From Didymella arachidicola (taxonomy: Eukaryota; Ascomycota; Dothideomycetes; Pleosporales; Didymellaceae): 64,000 nt of DNA. Location: positions 1,178,001 through 1,242,000 of the forward strand of contig CM050001.1 in NCBI GenBank assembly GCA_016630955.3. The letters run 5' to 3'. The position numbers and the translations under genes were made by a program. Under the pieces are notes generated by a model. It searched no databases. It saw only the letters and a list, made by a program, of their open reading frames with translations, and was not told the origin of the DNA. This document shows, in pieces, positions 31,045 to 42,375 of the stretch (position 1 is its first letter; each line of letters begins with the position of its first letter).

Positions 31045-32049
31045 TCACACATGCCTGCCGTTTTTGATAGTCCCGCATTGCTTTATGTGGTCGTCAAATG
31101 AAACGGCCCAAAATCGTCGTCGGTAGTGAAGGGGTGCGCGACTAGACTTTTCGCAGCCAAGGCAATGAAAACCCCAATCTACCTCTTTTGATTGCTTATT
31201 GAACCATGGAAAATGAACGACTGCAACAAACCGTAGCGGATTCCCCGATCGCGCATCAACTTGTGGAGGTCGTTTCTCCTTTGGTCGAGGCGTAATCGAT
31301 GTTGGCTGGTATGGTGTTGCTGTAGCAGTGTTGGAAGTCCGGAGAGTACGCGTAACAGTATCTGATGCATGCTCCTGCGCACCGCTCACCGATCTGTTGA
31401 GCTCCATACCAGCACTAAAAGCAGACTCGTAATCAACTAGCACAATCCGGGGAGCGAACTTCTCGTTCGGTGAATACATGCCAGGTGTTACCTGCATCGT
31501 GGGCAATTGCCTCATGAGCTCTTTATCCAGGTGAAACTCTTGTCTCGCGACTCGCGCTCGTAGCGGAAGATACTGTCTCAATTGCGTCAGACACAAGAAG
31601 CAAACGCGTCTGCCAGTCATAAGATAGAGGTATCCACCAAAATCGCCGCAGTGCTCGCACTCTGGTGCACACAACCTCGTGTATAAAGACCTGACAGTGA
31701 CCCATCTGCCGGTACCGATCTGAAGTATCCCACGTATGGTGTTGGGCGCGTGTGCAACAAGAGCTTTGAACTGAGGGAGAGAATCGACCAGCTCAGACGC
31801 ACGAAGATTGACGTTTCGGAGATCGAATAATGTGCGAAGGTCGAGGCGGGGCAATATCTCGTTGAGAAGCTCGACGGGAAGACCGTCCAAATCTCCAAGA
31901 CCGTGTGGAGCACGCGGGCGAGCCCGACGATGTGGAAAGGCGGATGAAGGCGGTGTAAGATGTTCGTCGAGCGTGTGGTCGTTGATACGCAAGATGGAAT
32001 AGGTGAGGCCATGATATCGAGAGGGAATCGAGGTGCGATTCGTGTACAT
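31045..32049 (-). CDS. F-box protein
   Basis: 334 residues from the ATG at 32049 (an upstream in-frame ATG at 32124 would add 25). The F-box lies near residues 53-95, with LDGLPVELLNEILPRLDLRTLFDLRNVN, the usual LPxEhhxxIh start. It would recruit Skp1 in an SCF ubiquitin ligase. Downstream is a cysteine cluster CAPECEHCGDFGGYLYL...CFLC and a C-terminal CLGC, which could form a small zinc site seen in a large fungal F-box subfamily. Substrate unknown. No intron needed. Confidence 0.82.
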   Translation of the reverse strand: MYTNRTSIPSRYHGLTYSILRINDHTLDEHLTPPSSAFPHRRARPRAPHGLGDLDGLPVELLNEILPRLDLRTLFDLRNVNLRASELVDSLPQFKALVAHAPNTIRGILQIGTGRWVTVRSLYTRLCAPECEHCGDFGGYLYLMTGRRVCFLCLTQLRQYLPLRARVARQEFHLDKELMRQLPTMQVTPGMYSPNEKFAPRIVLVDYESAFSAGMELNRSVSGAQEHASDTVTRTLRTSNTATATPYQPTSITPRPKEKRPPQVDARSGNPLRFVAVVHFPWFNKQSKEVDWGFHCLGCEKSSRAPLHYRRRFWAVSFDDHIKQCGTIKNGRHV

Positions 32050-33530
32050 GTCGCAGTATGTTATGCATGTCAGTGAAGCTGATAAATACGCGTCGCGTTC
32101 AAGCAAGGTCTTGGTAACAATCAAGTCGCGCTAATGACTTTACCTAGCGCACGCCAAGACCACCAGTGCACGTGCAGACGACTTTGCAAAGGTCCCGAAC
32201 AGAATTAAGAATGACATGACTTTGAGGAAGACATGACAAAAGCGAGAATTTCACTTGTTGGAATCAACACGACTCACCGCACGCAGACACGCGTCGACTG
32301 TCTGCCGAGCCTGCTAGCCCGGCATAACTGCGAATTCGCGGCTGATACCGCGGAGGAAAAACCTACCTGCCAACTAACCTACCGACCGACCTGACTTTCA
32401 GCCCTGAAATATTCAGCAGATTCTGCAATGCGAAATATGCTGTGATCGACTTGTGGAGGCAGCAACATGTGTTTATGTCCTTCAATGTGTCGTCAGAGAG
32501 ACAGGCTTTCTGTGCCTCATGCATGTTGCCCCTACCGGACCGGTCTGCTAAAGATATTCGCCCAAAGGCGTGCCTTTCTATTTGATGTGTCCAGTACGGA
32601 AATCAGACATAATCCGAGATCGTGTTCGGAGTTGAAGTTGGGGTCGGTCTGTCCTGGGCTCGCTTTCATCACTTTGATAGAAGCAAGGTCGGTGGTGTGT
32701 GAACGGTTGCCACTGACGCGATGCAGAGCTTGGTGTTCCCGACTGCTTTTGAGAACACGTGAACAGCTTTTGACTCGCTGCAAAATTATCATGTGATAGC
32801 CTTATGGAAATGGCCAGGGCGTCTTTGCAGGATTATTTCCCGGAGGCATTTCATAGACGACGAAGACCGGCAACAGCAAAGGATGCTTTTTTGGTGCTTC
32901 TTGTTATGGACACGGTGACAAAGGCTGGAGGCAGATCCTCGGCACACAGCACCCAGGCAGGGACAGTGCACAACCTTAGACTTTGGGTGAAAATATCTTC
33001 CTCGATGCAATCTGGTCGACCATGCTTCATCGACTAAGTCACGTAAGGTTTTCTCAACCTGTGGCTTCGTATGTATTCTCATGTAAAGACTGGCTCACAC
33101 AAGTGAATGAGGCAAGAAGAATTCCTCATGCAGGACGGTTCGGACGCGAAGCCATGCGACAGTCTCTAAATGCTGCATGGTATTGGACCATATCAATTGA
33201 GTCCCGCGGCGAGTTTTTTCAAGACTACGATCACGACGGTGTTGACGCCCATAAGAAGTGGGTGTCTTGAGTTCGAAGGGAGGCGCAGCCCCATCACATG
33301 ATGGCAGCCCCACTAAGCGAAAGGTTGGTAAGCCCCGCATACAAACAACATCTTTGCTCAGTCCAGCGTAACGCTCAGGTATGTGCATGTCCTCTTACGC
33401 TACCAAGTTGTGCTAATCCTTCAAAGTTCCTTCCATTTAATTTTGTAACCCGCGGTTACCGCAACCTCCACTCCATTCGGCTAGCCCTGCTCCTACGGTT
33501 CGACGTTTGCTGCTCGTCTCCCAGAATTCG
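32050..33530. other. Intergenic region
   Basis: 1.5 kb with no recognisable gene; short frames on both strands overlap and lack motifs. Confidence 0.4.
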
Positions 33531-34022
33531 ATGCCGACACACCTGGAAGAGCTACAACTGAGCGCAAAGGCGCAAGATCTCATCGAGAATCTTGAGCGCT
33601 TACTGGGAAACCATGCGCAGTATAGATCGACCGCAAATATGACATACTTCGATGAATGTGTTCCCACCGGTGACATTGAAAGGAGACTCGTGGATCTGGG
33701 GGAGGAAGTGGTCAGATCAATGACAAAAGTAATACGCTGGGATCGATGCGCTACTTGTATATTTATACATATATATCTGACAAAGAGGCAGGAAACAACA
33801 AGTTGCGGCATTGCAAGGCCAAAGAACGAAGGTGGCTGGCTGATCAATTCGCATGAACAATGCCTCATCTCCCTAAGAGTAGTGCCAACGTCGACCGCGT
33901 ACGTCTCGGACGGCAAGACCACCGTATCCTTTCCGAAAGGCAAAGCGCTCTACTGCGTTCCGAATAGAAATGTATTCGTCGCTGGTGCGGAGTTTGCTTG
34001 TATGCATTGGGCACCCAAATAA
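33531..34022 (+). CDS. Hypothetical protein, 163 residues
   Basis: Open frame from the ATG at 33531. The first 75 residues have gene-like composition (LEELQLSAKAQDLIENLERL) and look helical; the rest is less convincing and may contain an unrecognised intron. Its 3' end overlaps the convergent gene by 73 bp. No domain recognised. Confidence 0.4.
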   Translation: MPTHLEELQLSAKAQDLIENLERLLGNHAQYRSTANMTYFDECVPTGDIERRLVDLGEEVVRSMTKVIRWDRCATCIFIHIYLTKRQETTSCGIARPKNEGGWLINSHEQCLISLRVVPTSTAYVSDGKTTVSFPKGKALYCVPNRNVFVAGAEFACMHWAPK

Positions 34023-35182
34023 CAAGAGGTTGGGGGGGACACTATGTTAGCAGAATCAAGCTGCGTGATACCGTACGAGCCAGGTACATCTGGAGGCAAC
34101 TGAAGCTGTAAGGTGCCAAACGTATCGAATCTGTCTGGTTGTGGGACATTGAATTGTGACGAACCGAACAGACCGAAATCATCGGCGTGCAGCACTGGCT
34201 CCGCAAGGTCATGCTGCTGAAAATTCACAAGGCGTCCTGTTGTACACACTGTATCGCAATTAGATGAGCTCAGTATTGCGCTTGTTGTGCTCTGACCTTG
34301 CGCGCCAGTTTTCTCAGACGATTGCCTTATGGCATTTGCCTGGAGGCATTGGCGCTGGTCAGCTGCCGCTCTGACAGCTTCGTCGAACTTTCGTTGAGTA
34401 TCTTCGAGCTTTTGTCTAATGTCCTTGGCTAGCTGCAAGATCGAGTTGAACTCTGGCAATCGGAGACATCTCGCAATCTCAGCTACTTGGTCCTTCCGCA
34501 CGCTCTTTCTGTAAGCAGTGTGTTCGCAACATGCTACGGCACTGATACCAGCTTCTCCAACTGCTTCTTCGAGCGAGCGCCACTCCCTCCCTCGATAACA
34601 ACCCTGTGTTGCGAGTGATTTTTCCTCCTCGCTACTGAGCTGGAGTGAAGTCACGAATGACTGCATGGTCTGTTGTCGGTTACTGATGTGTCTGTCGAGA
34701 ATAGCTCGTTCGTATGAGAGCGCAAGACTTCGATCAGCGAGAAATCGTTCGAGCTTTTCCGTTAAGGTAAGTGCCTTGTGCTGTCCGAACTTCTTCAAGA
34801 TCTCGACTCTTTCATCGCAGCGAGTGAAAGCCCGGGTGACAAGGATATCTGGGTCGACATTGAAAAAGTCCTGGATCTTAGGAAGTGCAAATCGCAATCG
34901 ATAAAGAAAGGCAATTAGGCGCGGTTGCGAGTTCAGCGATAGTGTAATGGCAGAAGTAGGGGAGACACTATTCTGGTGTGTTGTCGAGGGAGTTGGGCTT
35001 GGAGCGTTGTCATCGTTGGTGGCCTCGGATTGAGCGCCTAATACTTGTCGTGTTCGCCGCTTTCGTGTTGAGGAAAGACGCTCTTCAATCTGACCTAAGA
35101 TAGCATCGTCGATGCCATCGAGTCCCTCAGTGAGTAGCACAATGATGGCATCCTGAACAGTGTTTCGCTTCCTTTTAGGCAT
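33950..35182 (-). CDS. Hypothetical nuclear-type protein, 410 residues
   Basis: Single uninterrupted frame from the ATG at 35182 (MPKRKRNTVQDAIIV). Two basic clusters (PKRKR; TRKRRTR near residue 39) could be nuclear localisation signals. The middle (about 95-275) is helical and charged, with coiled-coil-like DIRQKLEDTQRKFDEAVRAA; the C-terminal 130 residues are Gln/Ser/Asn-rich and probably disordered. No family recognised. The layout would suit a transcription or chromatin factor, but that is only an impression. Confidence 0.65.
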   Translation of the reverse strand: MPKRKRNTVQDAIIVLLTEGLDGIDDAILGQIEERLSSTRKRRTRQVLGAQSEATNDDNAPSPTPSTTHQNSVSPTSAITLSLNSQPRLIAFLYRLRFALPKIQDFFNVDPDILVTRAFTRCDERVEILKKFGQHKALTLTEKLERFLADRSLALSYERAILDRHISNRQQTMQSFVTSLQLSSEEEKSLATQGCYRGREWRSLEEAVGEAGISAVACCEHTAYRKSVRKDQVAEIARCLRLPEFNSILQLAKDIRQKLEDTQRKFDEAVRAAADQRQCLQANAIRQSSEKTGAQGQSTTSAILSSSNCDTVCTTGRLVNFQQHDLAEPVLHADDFGLFGSSQFNVPQPDRFDTFGTLQLQLPPDVPGSYGITQLDSANIVSPPTSCYLGAQCIQANSAPATNTFLFGTQ

Positions 35183-35783
35183 CTTTTGAGTGTAAGAGAG
35201 TCTGGACGAGGGAGATTCGGTGCCGTTGCACGACCTTCGCTAGCTGAACTAGCTATGATTCTCTACCGTAGAGAGTAGAGAGAACCTGCATTAGTCTGTG
35301 ACAGCACTGCGGCCAAGCGCCTTGTTGTTGGGATTACAGCGTTAGACCGTGCGTTTGTGATCGCCGACCCGCTCGGCCTCCGCGAAGTCAAACCTTCGGA
35401 GCTTTCAAGCGATCCGCTTCGGTCAAACACCAACGACCTAATAACATGCAGCTCACAAATGTTGCTCAAGGAGGCATGCGAACCGAACACAAGGAGCCAC
35501 AGAGCTGTGAGTGACTATCGCACTATCGATCGAGGAAATAACATGTCTCGGTAGATGTGACTATCACGACGTCAGCACCAATACAATGGCCCCTGCGGTT
35601 GGTAAAGAGGAACAGACGCCTCAAATCAATGCTGGAGCAGATGGTACATCTGGTGCAGAATATAACATACGTTTTGTCACCACGTCGCAGACCCTTTCGT
35701 CTCACAGCTACTCAATCCTTCACCAGTCATTTCCGCCTCTTTTGCCTTCTTCTTCTCCTCCTTTTAGCGAATCACAACTCACG

Positions 35784-36938
35784 ATGCTTGACTTAAGCCA
35801 CGTAGGGGCAATCTTCGCTGGTTTCACCGCTCTTCTCGGCCTTGCGCAGGCGTTCCTATCCCAGAGCCAACGAGGACTCCGGGCACGCCTCTTCAACCTC
35901 ACGGCGGGTTACTTTGTTGGACATTGCCTCGTTGCTATCGCCTTCTTCTGTGTCTGGCAGATTCCATCATCCCTCACATGGCGACACGTCGCATTACAGC
36001 TACTGTTGGAGAACGCATGGCTTGAGGGGATGGCTATTGCGGTCAGTGTCCAGTCATTTTAGATATTCATCGCTGACGGTTCGATAGATGAGCTTGTGCC
36101 TCAGAGTTGTTTATACCGATCCAACGCTGCACACGATGTTCTGCTGTGTTGCTGTAGTCACCGTCGTCCTTCACGTACCGGGCTTTGCACTTTTGGTGCT
36201 CGACCAAGACAGTGGGAAAATCATCCTGTTCGGGGCATCGTTACTTGTACCGACCTCTCTACTCGTATCGTTCGTTCAGATATGGTGCAGCAAGTTCGAC
36301 AAAGGACCGAGGCCGATCGTTATCGGGATCTACAGCCTTCTGAACATCTGCGGTCTTGTGTCTCTGACCGCCATCCGAGACGCCGATAAGTTTCTACAGG
36401 TGAGCGATGCACCAGCCGGTGGGTATGCGACTAACATAGTCAGGCCAACGTCATCTTGATCACCATCACCAGCCTCATGCCCGTATCATTGCGTCTATCC
36501 AAGTCTTCCAAGGCATCTGGAGGGACCTGGCCCCGTCACTCCTTTCCGAACAGGCTTATCAGAAGCGTGAGACGAGGGAAGAGAGGGCTTTCGCAACAAC
36601 CCGACGACTGCTTTCCCGATATCTCGCAGTCATTGGGTCCAGCAAAAGGACAATCAGATAGATGGGATACAACGAGCTTAAGCTCAAAGCAGGCCACATC
36701 TAAGTCCGATGAGTCTCGTCCGCCCTCGCTATTGCTTCCACCAGCTCCAGCATACTCGACTCTCTCCTGGCAGTCTACCTACCAGCTCAACCCCATAAAT
36801 GTGCCTGCGTCTCCCGTCTTAGACGCCAGTGCAATATACGTTACTACCGAGGTGGAGATGACTGTAAACGCCAAGCAAGACGATGATCTGCCGGAGTTGG
36901 AGACTTGGGTCTTTGCAGACGTACATAAGAATCAGTAG
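35784..36938 (+). CDS. Seven-helix integral membrane protein
   Basis: Three exons, 35784-36041, 36088-36399 and 36444-36938, with introns of 46 and 44 bp (GTCAGT...GATAG, GTGAGC...GTCAG), both in phase 0, giving 354 residues. The start at 35784 follows a pyrimidine-rich leader; an earlier in-frame ATG at 35586 exists. About seven hydrophobic segments are visible (FAGFTALLGLAQAF, YFVGHCLVAIAFFCVW, the exon 1/2 junction, MFCCVAVVTVVLHVPGFALL, IILFGASLLVPTSLLVSFV, IVIGIYSLLNICGLVSL, ANVILITITSLMPV), then a Ser/Pro-rich cytoplasmic-type tail. An alternative acceptor five bases upstream would give a different C-terminus, so the last exon is less sure. Family unknown. Confidence 0.65.
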
Positions 36939-37492
36939 AGCTGGACGGAGAAGCTAGATGATTGTCCCCTGGTCACCATGCTATACTGGCAACAGCCTCG
37001 TTCATACTGGCCCTTTTCACTGCCCGTTGCAATAGCTCAATATATTTATAGCACTGTGATAGTGTACCCTTCTACATTCGAGAAGACATAGTGCAACTCT
37101 CTGAATGCTGCAATTTTCATGCCGCCCTGGATAATGTGGTTGTTCTTCCCAGGTGCTGGTAGATCCTAGATTATACGTACCTACGAAAAGACGCCTAAAT
37201 GCACGTTGCGCAGCTGTGGACTCAAGAATACTATCAGCATTTCTACGATGGCGTGTTGTCATTTCTCAATGATGCGCACTTATCTATAAAATCATATCAT
37301 CTCCCGTTGTGGAGGCTTGCACGCTATCTTTCCGTCGTTCCCATCACCTCCAGCTACAATCACCGTTAGTCCACCCCGGTCACCTGATAACATCATCGGA
37401 CTGCCCGGTGCTCCACGCGTTCATTTGAATACTTGATGAAGCTAGTGCAGGAACAAGGAGAATGAAAGGTCTCGGTAATTATCGAGACAGTT
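36939..37492. other. Intergenic region
   Basis: About 550 bp without a recognisable gene. Confidence 0.4.
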
Positions 37493-37948
37493 ATGGCAGC
37501 TATCAGGGACCTCCCTTTTCTTGGATTGAGAAAGGACACCACTTCCCTTGAACTCATAATCCTTCCGCTCCGCAACGCTTTATTGTCCAACGTCCACGCC
37601 TCACACACGGTGGTACAACAACTCAGTCCAGCGCTTCCGTTGCATACGCTACCGAGTTACATTGCAAGCAATCGTCGGGACGGCGAAGTGAAGGTCATCA
37701 TGATCGAAGTTGAATCGTCAGTTCCACGGACAATTGTAGAGGGCTGGGGAGAACGGACGGGCGAGCCGTGCAATTGGCGGTCATGTATGGAGAAGACGGC
37801 CACTGAAACCAACGGTGAAGACACCATTGGCTCGAAAGGTAGCATCCGTTTCCTTCTTCCAGCACTGTTACGAAGCTTGCTGAACGTCTCAAATGGTTTT
37901 GGAAAGATGTGCGGGCATTACAACAGCGACTCTGTGGTATCAAGCTGA
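37493..37948 (+). CDS. Hypothetical open frame, doubtful
   Basis: 151 codons from an ATG, ending 24 bp before the next start. The first part (MAAIRDLPFLGLRKDTTSLE) has gene-like composition; the end does not. It may be a leader region or an upstream exon of the next gene. No motif. Confidence 0.25.
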   Translation: MAAIRDLPFLGLRKDTTSLELIILPLRNALLSNVHASHTVVQQLSPALPLHTLPSYIASNRRDGEVKVIMIEVESSVPRTIVEGWGERTGEPCNWRSCMEKTATETNGEDTIGSKGSIRFLLPALLRSLLNVSNGFGKMCGHYNSDSVVSS

Positions 37949-37972
37949 CAATCGGTAGCTTACTCCAAGGGG

Positions 37973-39599
37973 ATGTTCTCCTCACATGATGCTCCATCCA
38001 AGCGGCCCGCTCCATCCCCAAGCCCGCCAGCTTCCACGAATACCACTAGGCCCGCAGCCGATCCCGTTGCATCGATACGACCAGAACATACCATGGAGCG
38101 GTTATCCAACTGCAAGAGCTTTGCACATCAGCGAGCCTCCATTACCAACACGGCCCCCATGCTGAGGCGTCAGTCGTGGAATGACTCACTGCGCTCATAT
38201 TTCGCACCTCCTCCCAAAAACACAGAAGGCGACCTCTATCGTCTTGATGACACTCATCTTTCCGCTGTTCCTACAGAGAGCATGTACAAAGTGAACTGCT
38301 TCGAAAAGAGTCAGTTGAGCCAGGTTGATGAGACCGCTTTGTTGGAGGGATACGAGATGTGCCTAGAAGGACAATTGCAGTCGAGACAAATGATCGCACC
38401 ATCAACAAACTTCGCCCGCCAAGCGCTGTCCCGGTCAATCCTTGCGACGCATACAATAAGCTCGGATGATACCAATCACCAAGTCGAAGACGATATGATA
38501 AGCTCTGTCGTCCGCGTGGAGTACGCTATCAAGATTCTCAAAGACGACGGGAGCGTCTGGACAACTTTACACGTTAACGCGTCCGCCGAACTGATAGCAA
38601 AACTGCCTAATAATCAGCTCCAGACAGTTGTTGGAGATCTTACCGAGTTTGCGTGGTTCGAATGCGGAGACCCCAGCATCCAGAGCGACAGCCGGACCCT
38701 GCTTCTAACACTTGCTAAACTCGTCAGCAGCCTTCTTTCAAGGCTAACTAAAGGTCGTTTGAGCAGATACCTTGCGGTTCTGAGTCATATCAACCGTCAT
38801 GTGATATTGCGATCTAAAACGCTGGCCAAAGTACTGGGTATAAGCCGAAAGAAGGTTCTCGTCAAGAACGCAGGGAGTATCGGTTGGATAGAGGGATCAG
38901 ACATCGTACGTGCGATGCGCTCTCACCATAAAGCCGCTGAAAGAGGCGAAGACAAGCTCAGTTGTACTGTCGCACGCCTACATCCTCACGCACAGACGAA
39001 CGGAACCGTGGATGACCTAGTCCAGGGTGAGCTTGGGACAACACTCCCTGAAAGAACATCAATCGAGGCTATACCAAGCAAGAGCAACACTGCCAACTTC
39101 GGGCTGTCAGTAGGACGCTCTGAATTCCTAGGCCAATCAGTGGCAACGTGGCGAACCCACGACGCATACCAGGCCGAGCCGCGAGATGGGAAGCTTTCTT
39201 GCCCCTGGGAAGGATGCACGAAAGAGCCCATGACATCCAAGTGTGAGTGTCAAAAGCACATCGATCACCACCTAGAGCCCTTTCGTTGCAACCATGGAAA
39301 CCCTTTAACGCGAGACCTGAGCCTTCGTCACAACCCACCGTTGTCCTGGAATACAGCCTTGACAAACCGACCCAGCGATAGTGCGGAAGTCCATCAAAGA
39401 TCACACCTTTACACAGGATTCGAGCGACCAGAGGCTTTCAATCTAGAAGGAATGATTTCGACTACTCAATCTCAAGACGAACTATTTGGAGGCATAGATG
39501 AGGGGCACCAAAATAGTTGCGCAGGTATTATTACGTCTCCTTGTCTCATTGTGATTTCGCCAGCATGTCTCCCCAGGCAATGTAGTCATCTTAGGATAG
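37973..39599 (+). CDS. Zinc-finger-like regulatory protein, possibly fused to the downstream bHLH
   Basis: Open frame from the ATG at 37973, about 515 residues. The N-terminus is Pro/Ser-rich; residues about 180-330 look folded and helical (SVVRVEYAIKILKDDGSVW; LAKLVSSLLSRLTKG); near 400-435 a C2H2-like pattern CPWEGC...HIDHHLEPFRC is visible. Two 3' models are possible: an intron at 39525-39576 (GTATTA...CCCCAG) followed by a stop at 39597-39599, or read-through with an intron at 39599-39648 (GTACAT...TTATAG) joining in frame to the bHLH exon. The second model would make one larger transcription factor. Confidence 0.6.
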
Positions 39600-39669
39600 T
39601 ACATTGCAGCCCTTCACTTCGAAGAGCAGCATTAATTGCGTTTTATAGCAACTGTTGGCTGAATTTGCA

Positions 39670-40202
39670 ATGACTTTAAATCAGAGAACGTCAAAGGATC
39701 GATCTCTCGACGAGGCAGGCACCTCTCCTTCATTATCAGCAACAAAACCGATCCGGAACGAACGCACAAACGAGAAGCCATCATTGTCAGTCAAGAAACA
39801 GAAGATGCGTCACAGCAAGATTGAACGACGGTATCGCGAGAAACTCAACGAGAAATTCGAGGCTTTACGTCAAAGTCTGCCGCGCATGCGCGACAGATTG
39901 AAAGAAGACGATGATGACTCTATCGAAAAGACAAACAAGGGTTCCGTTCTTTCTGAGGCTGCTAGATACATAAATTGCCTGGAGAGCGAGAAGAAGGAAT
40001 TGTCAAAGCAGGTAGATGTTTTACAGCAACAGGTGACTTCTTTACAGGTAAGGGCCCGAGATGTGCCATGCTCTCTTGCACATACATTGACAAACTGCAG
40101 ACTACCATGCCTGACTGGATGATGGTATACTCTGGCTGGAATCACAAGTATGCTATCTCGAATAGCTCTTTCGCTCAGTTGAGACAACGATGTGGACCCT
40201 GA
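39670..40202 (+). CDS. bHLH transcription factor with SREBP-type tyrosine
   Basis: Exons 39670-40047 and 40101-40202 (53-bp intron GTAAGG...CTGCAG, phase 0), 159 residues if it starts at the ATG at 39670. The basic region HSKIERRYREKLNEKF carries H-x3-E-x3-R with Tyr in place of the usual Arg, the residue that marks SREBP-type bHLH proteins, which bind E-boxes and sterol regulatory elements. A loop rich in Asp (EDDDDS) separates it from helix 2 (SVLSEAARYINCLESEKKEL), which runs into a leucine-zipper-like coil (VDVLQQQVTSLQ). No membrane segments are encoded, unlike classical SREBP. The frame is open upstream to 39649, so fusion to the preceding gene is possible. Confidence 0.75.
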
Positions 40203-41116
40203 AGAAACTGGCTTCCAGAGTTGTACAATCAAACTGGTCTCAGCAATGGTGTCCAGCCATCAGAGCCTTTTCCGGATCTTTCTTGCCGCAACAGGGGATA
40301 GAATCAGGGGTCTTGACGGTGGCTTGTTGATGGTTCGTAGGACTGGAGGCGCGTTGTTCCGGCCAGCATGTTTCGAAGTCATCACGGGTCACTTGACCAG
40401 CCTTCGTGCTTGTAGAGTATATGTGGGGCAAACTTCAATCATTCTAAGGGTGTTTGAAACATTCTCGTGAGCTATCTGCATCGCCGAAACTGGGCTAGCA
40501 GAGTCCCGACAGAACCATGCCGACTTTCAGACTCTAATGGGCTGAACTCAGGTGATTTGTTTGGTGTCGGCAACGTTGGCGAGTTGACGGATGGGTGAAA
40601 AGCGGTTGGGATTACCCTCGTCATTGTAATTGGAAAGGCTTTGGAACACGGGTTCGTATCGAGAGGCAGGAACCCTCCGACATCGTCGTGCTGTTTCCTG
40701 CTACCTTCGTCGCTCAATGAAATCAAAGCCGACGTCTCCGTACCGGCTAGCGTTCCGTGCGCGGACATAGACATGAAGCCAAAGCTGATAGCCCCTGATT
40801 ATCAAGCCTATGGAATCAAGACAAAGCGAGGCGCAGAGGATCCATTCAGGATCGGCGACACATGCAATGATCAGGCAATCTCCGGCGCTTCTTCTTCGGC
40901 GTGGCTAACAGGTGCCCGGCTTCGTATTTCACGCCGTCAAGCTTACCCGGCGTCTAGGGCTGGTTCCATGCACCTCGGCAAATATACTCTCGTGATGGGA
41001 TGGGTGTACGGACGGCACAGCTCGTAGTCCTTCAGAAGACCTCATGTATTCATTGGAACCTTCTTCTGTTGAAATCTTAACCCTTTCTAAGGTTGCAAGT
41101 TGCCATTGCGCCCATC
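40203..41116. other. Intergenic region
   Basis: 0.9 kb. Overlapping frames at 40472-40774 (minus) and 40641-41027 (plus) each look partly protein-like but show no motif or splice context, so neither is called. Confidence 0.4.
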
Positions 41117-41401
41117 ATGTCTTCATTTTGGCCAGTATATGACATGCCCAGACTGCGTAGAGAATTACGCTACGCTGACCTGAGTCGAACCCGTTGGCAC
41201 GCACTTTGCGCACATCTCAAAAAGGTCGGCCAGGAAAGGGTCGTGAGCGCGGGTCTGAGTCTCAAATTGGACTACGAATGGAGGACTCACCGTTGCGTGT
41301 TGGAAGAAGCATCGGAAATTTTCTACAAAGCCTTCAAGGACCAATACTGGCCGGACGGTACCTTTGGAACATATTCCACTTTGAAGAAGAAAGAGAAGTA
41401 A
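41117..41401 (+). CDS. Hypothetical small protein, 94 residues
   Basis: Open frame from MSSFWPVYDMPRLRRELRYA to a Lys-rich end. It has gene-like composition with two amphipathic helices and no signal peptide, and lies 80 bp upstream of the RING gene on the same strand. No family recognised. Confidence 0.4.
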   Translation: MSSFWPVYDMPRLRRELRYADLSRTRWHALCAHLKKVGQERVVSAGLSLKLDYEWRTHRCVLEEASEIFYKAFKDQYWPDGTFGTYSTLKKKEK

Positions 41402-41480
41402 GATCGGGTACAAGGCAGTCATATAGACTACTGACAGGAGACGTAGCATCGTATGGCATCTGAAATACCTTCTCTATGAA

Positions 41481-42101
41481 ATGAATCATCAGGACTATCG
41501 CATATCGGGGATACGAAGGCGACGCGCCACTACACGTCATGCTCTCGAGCTTCAGCGAACCAATCAATGCTCTCAAAATCTGAGGAGATCAGGCAGGAGC
41601 CATAGTCGGTATCAACCACAATTATCCCACCTAGCAGACCAGGAGAACATCGTCAGCACCGAAAATCTGATTGATGGACGGTTCTTTTCCTTACGCCACC
41701 GGGAACTTTCGGGTAGACGTGACTGTGAACACAGCACAGGCGAACAAGAGGAGGACGAGGATCTCGACGATGAGACATTGAGGGAGGAGCACGGAGACAA
41801 CTCCGCAGATCATGAGGGACAGTCCGCTGGAGGCGGAATTCGCTTCCAATCCTTACGCGACCAACTGTTGGCAGGCAGAGATAACCTACCTCTTATTGCG
41901 GTGCCTGCGAAGTGTGTTCTACGAAAGCCGCTCGTTGAGTGTGGGATGTGTCAAGACGATTACGAACCGATGGATGACACGGTCTGGCGCAGATACGGTT
42001 GTGGACAGAGCGTTCATTCGAGCTGCTTCGACAAATGGCAGAAAGGGCAGTCTCGGACACCCACGTGCATCTACTGCAGAAGCTCGTGGAATGTAGGCTA
42101 G
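41481..42101 (+). CDS. RING-finger protein (putative E3 ubiquitin ligase)
   Basis: 206 residues from the ATG at 41481, single exon. The N-terminal 110 residues are Arg/Gln-rich, then an acidic Glu/Asp stretch (GEQEEDEDLDDETLREEHGD). The last 55 residues form a RING: CGMCQDDYEPMDDTVW, then YGCGQSVHSSCFDKW and CIYC, i.e. C-x2-C...C-x3-H-x2-C...C-x2-C, a RING-H2-like arrangement with the spacing of small E3 ligases. It probably binds an E2 enzyme; substrate unknown. Confidence 0.78.
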   Translation: MNHQDYRISGIRRRRATTRHALELQRTNQCSQNLRRSGRSHSRYQPQLSHLADQENIVSTENLIDGRFFSLRHRELSGRRDCEHSTGEQEEDEDLDDETLREEHGDNSADHEGQSAGGGIRFQSLRDQLLAGRDNLPLIAVPAKCVLRKPLVECGMCQDDYEPMDDTVWRRYGCGQSVHSSCFDKWQKGQSRTPTCIYCRSSWNVG

Positions 42102-42375
42102 ATCGCCATTGTGTTATGTCTTGCTTCCAACCCACGCTGTCCACTGCTGACAAACTCGCGATTGGGAACTCGAATCGAGTTTGACATCTGACTTTCGCCA
42201 GTAAGCTGTCAGAGTTCGTCCCAAGGGTAAAGTCGGCGTGGACACTGGAAAAGACGTGGAAGGCGGATATTACGCGCTCAGCCCTGTAGGCTCGCTCAAA
42301 AGTATCACGGCAATCGGCAATGACATACATGAGACCACCGCTCTTGCACAGCTATGCAGACGAGTCAATTGGCTG
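42102..42375. other. Intergenic region between convergent genes
   Basis: 270 bp with no recognisable feature. Confidence 0.4.
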
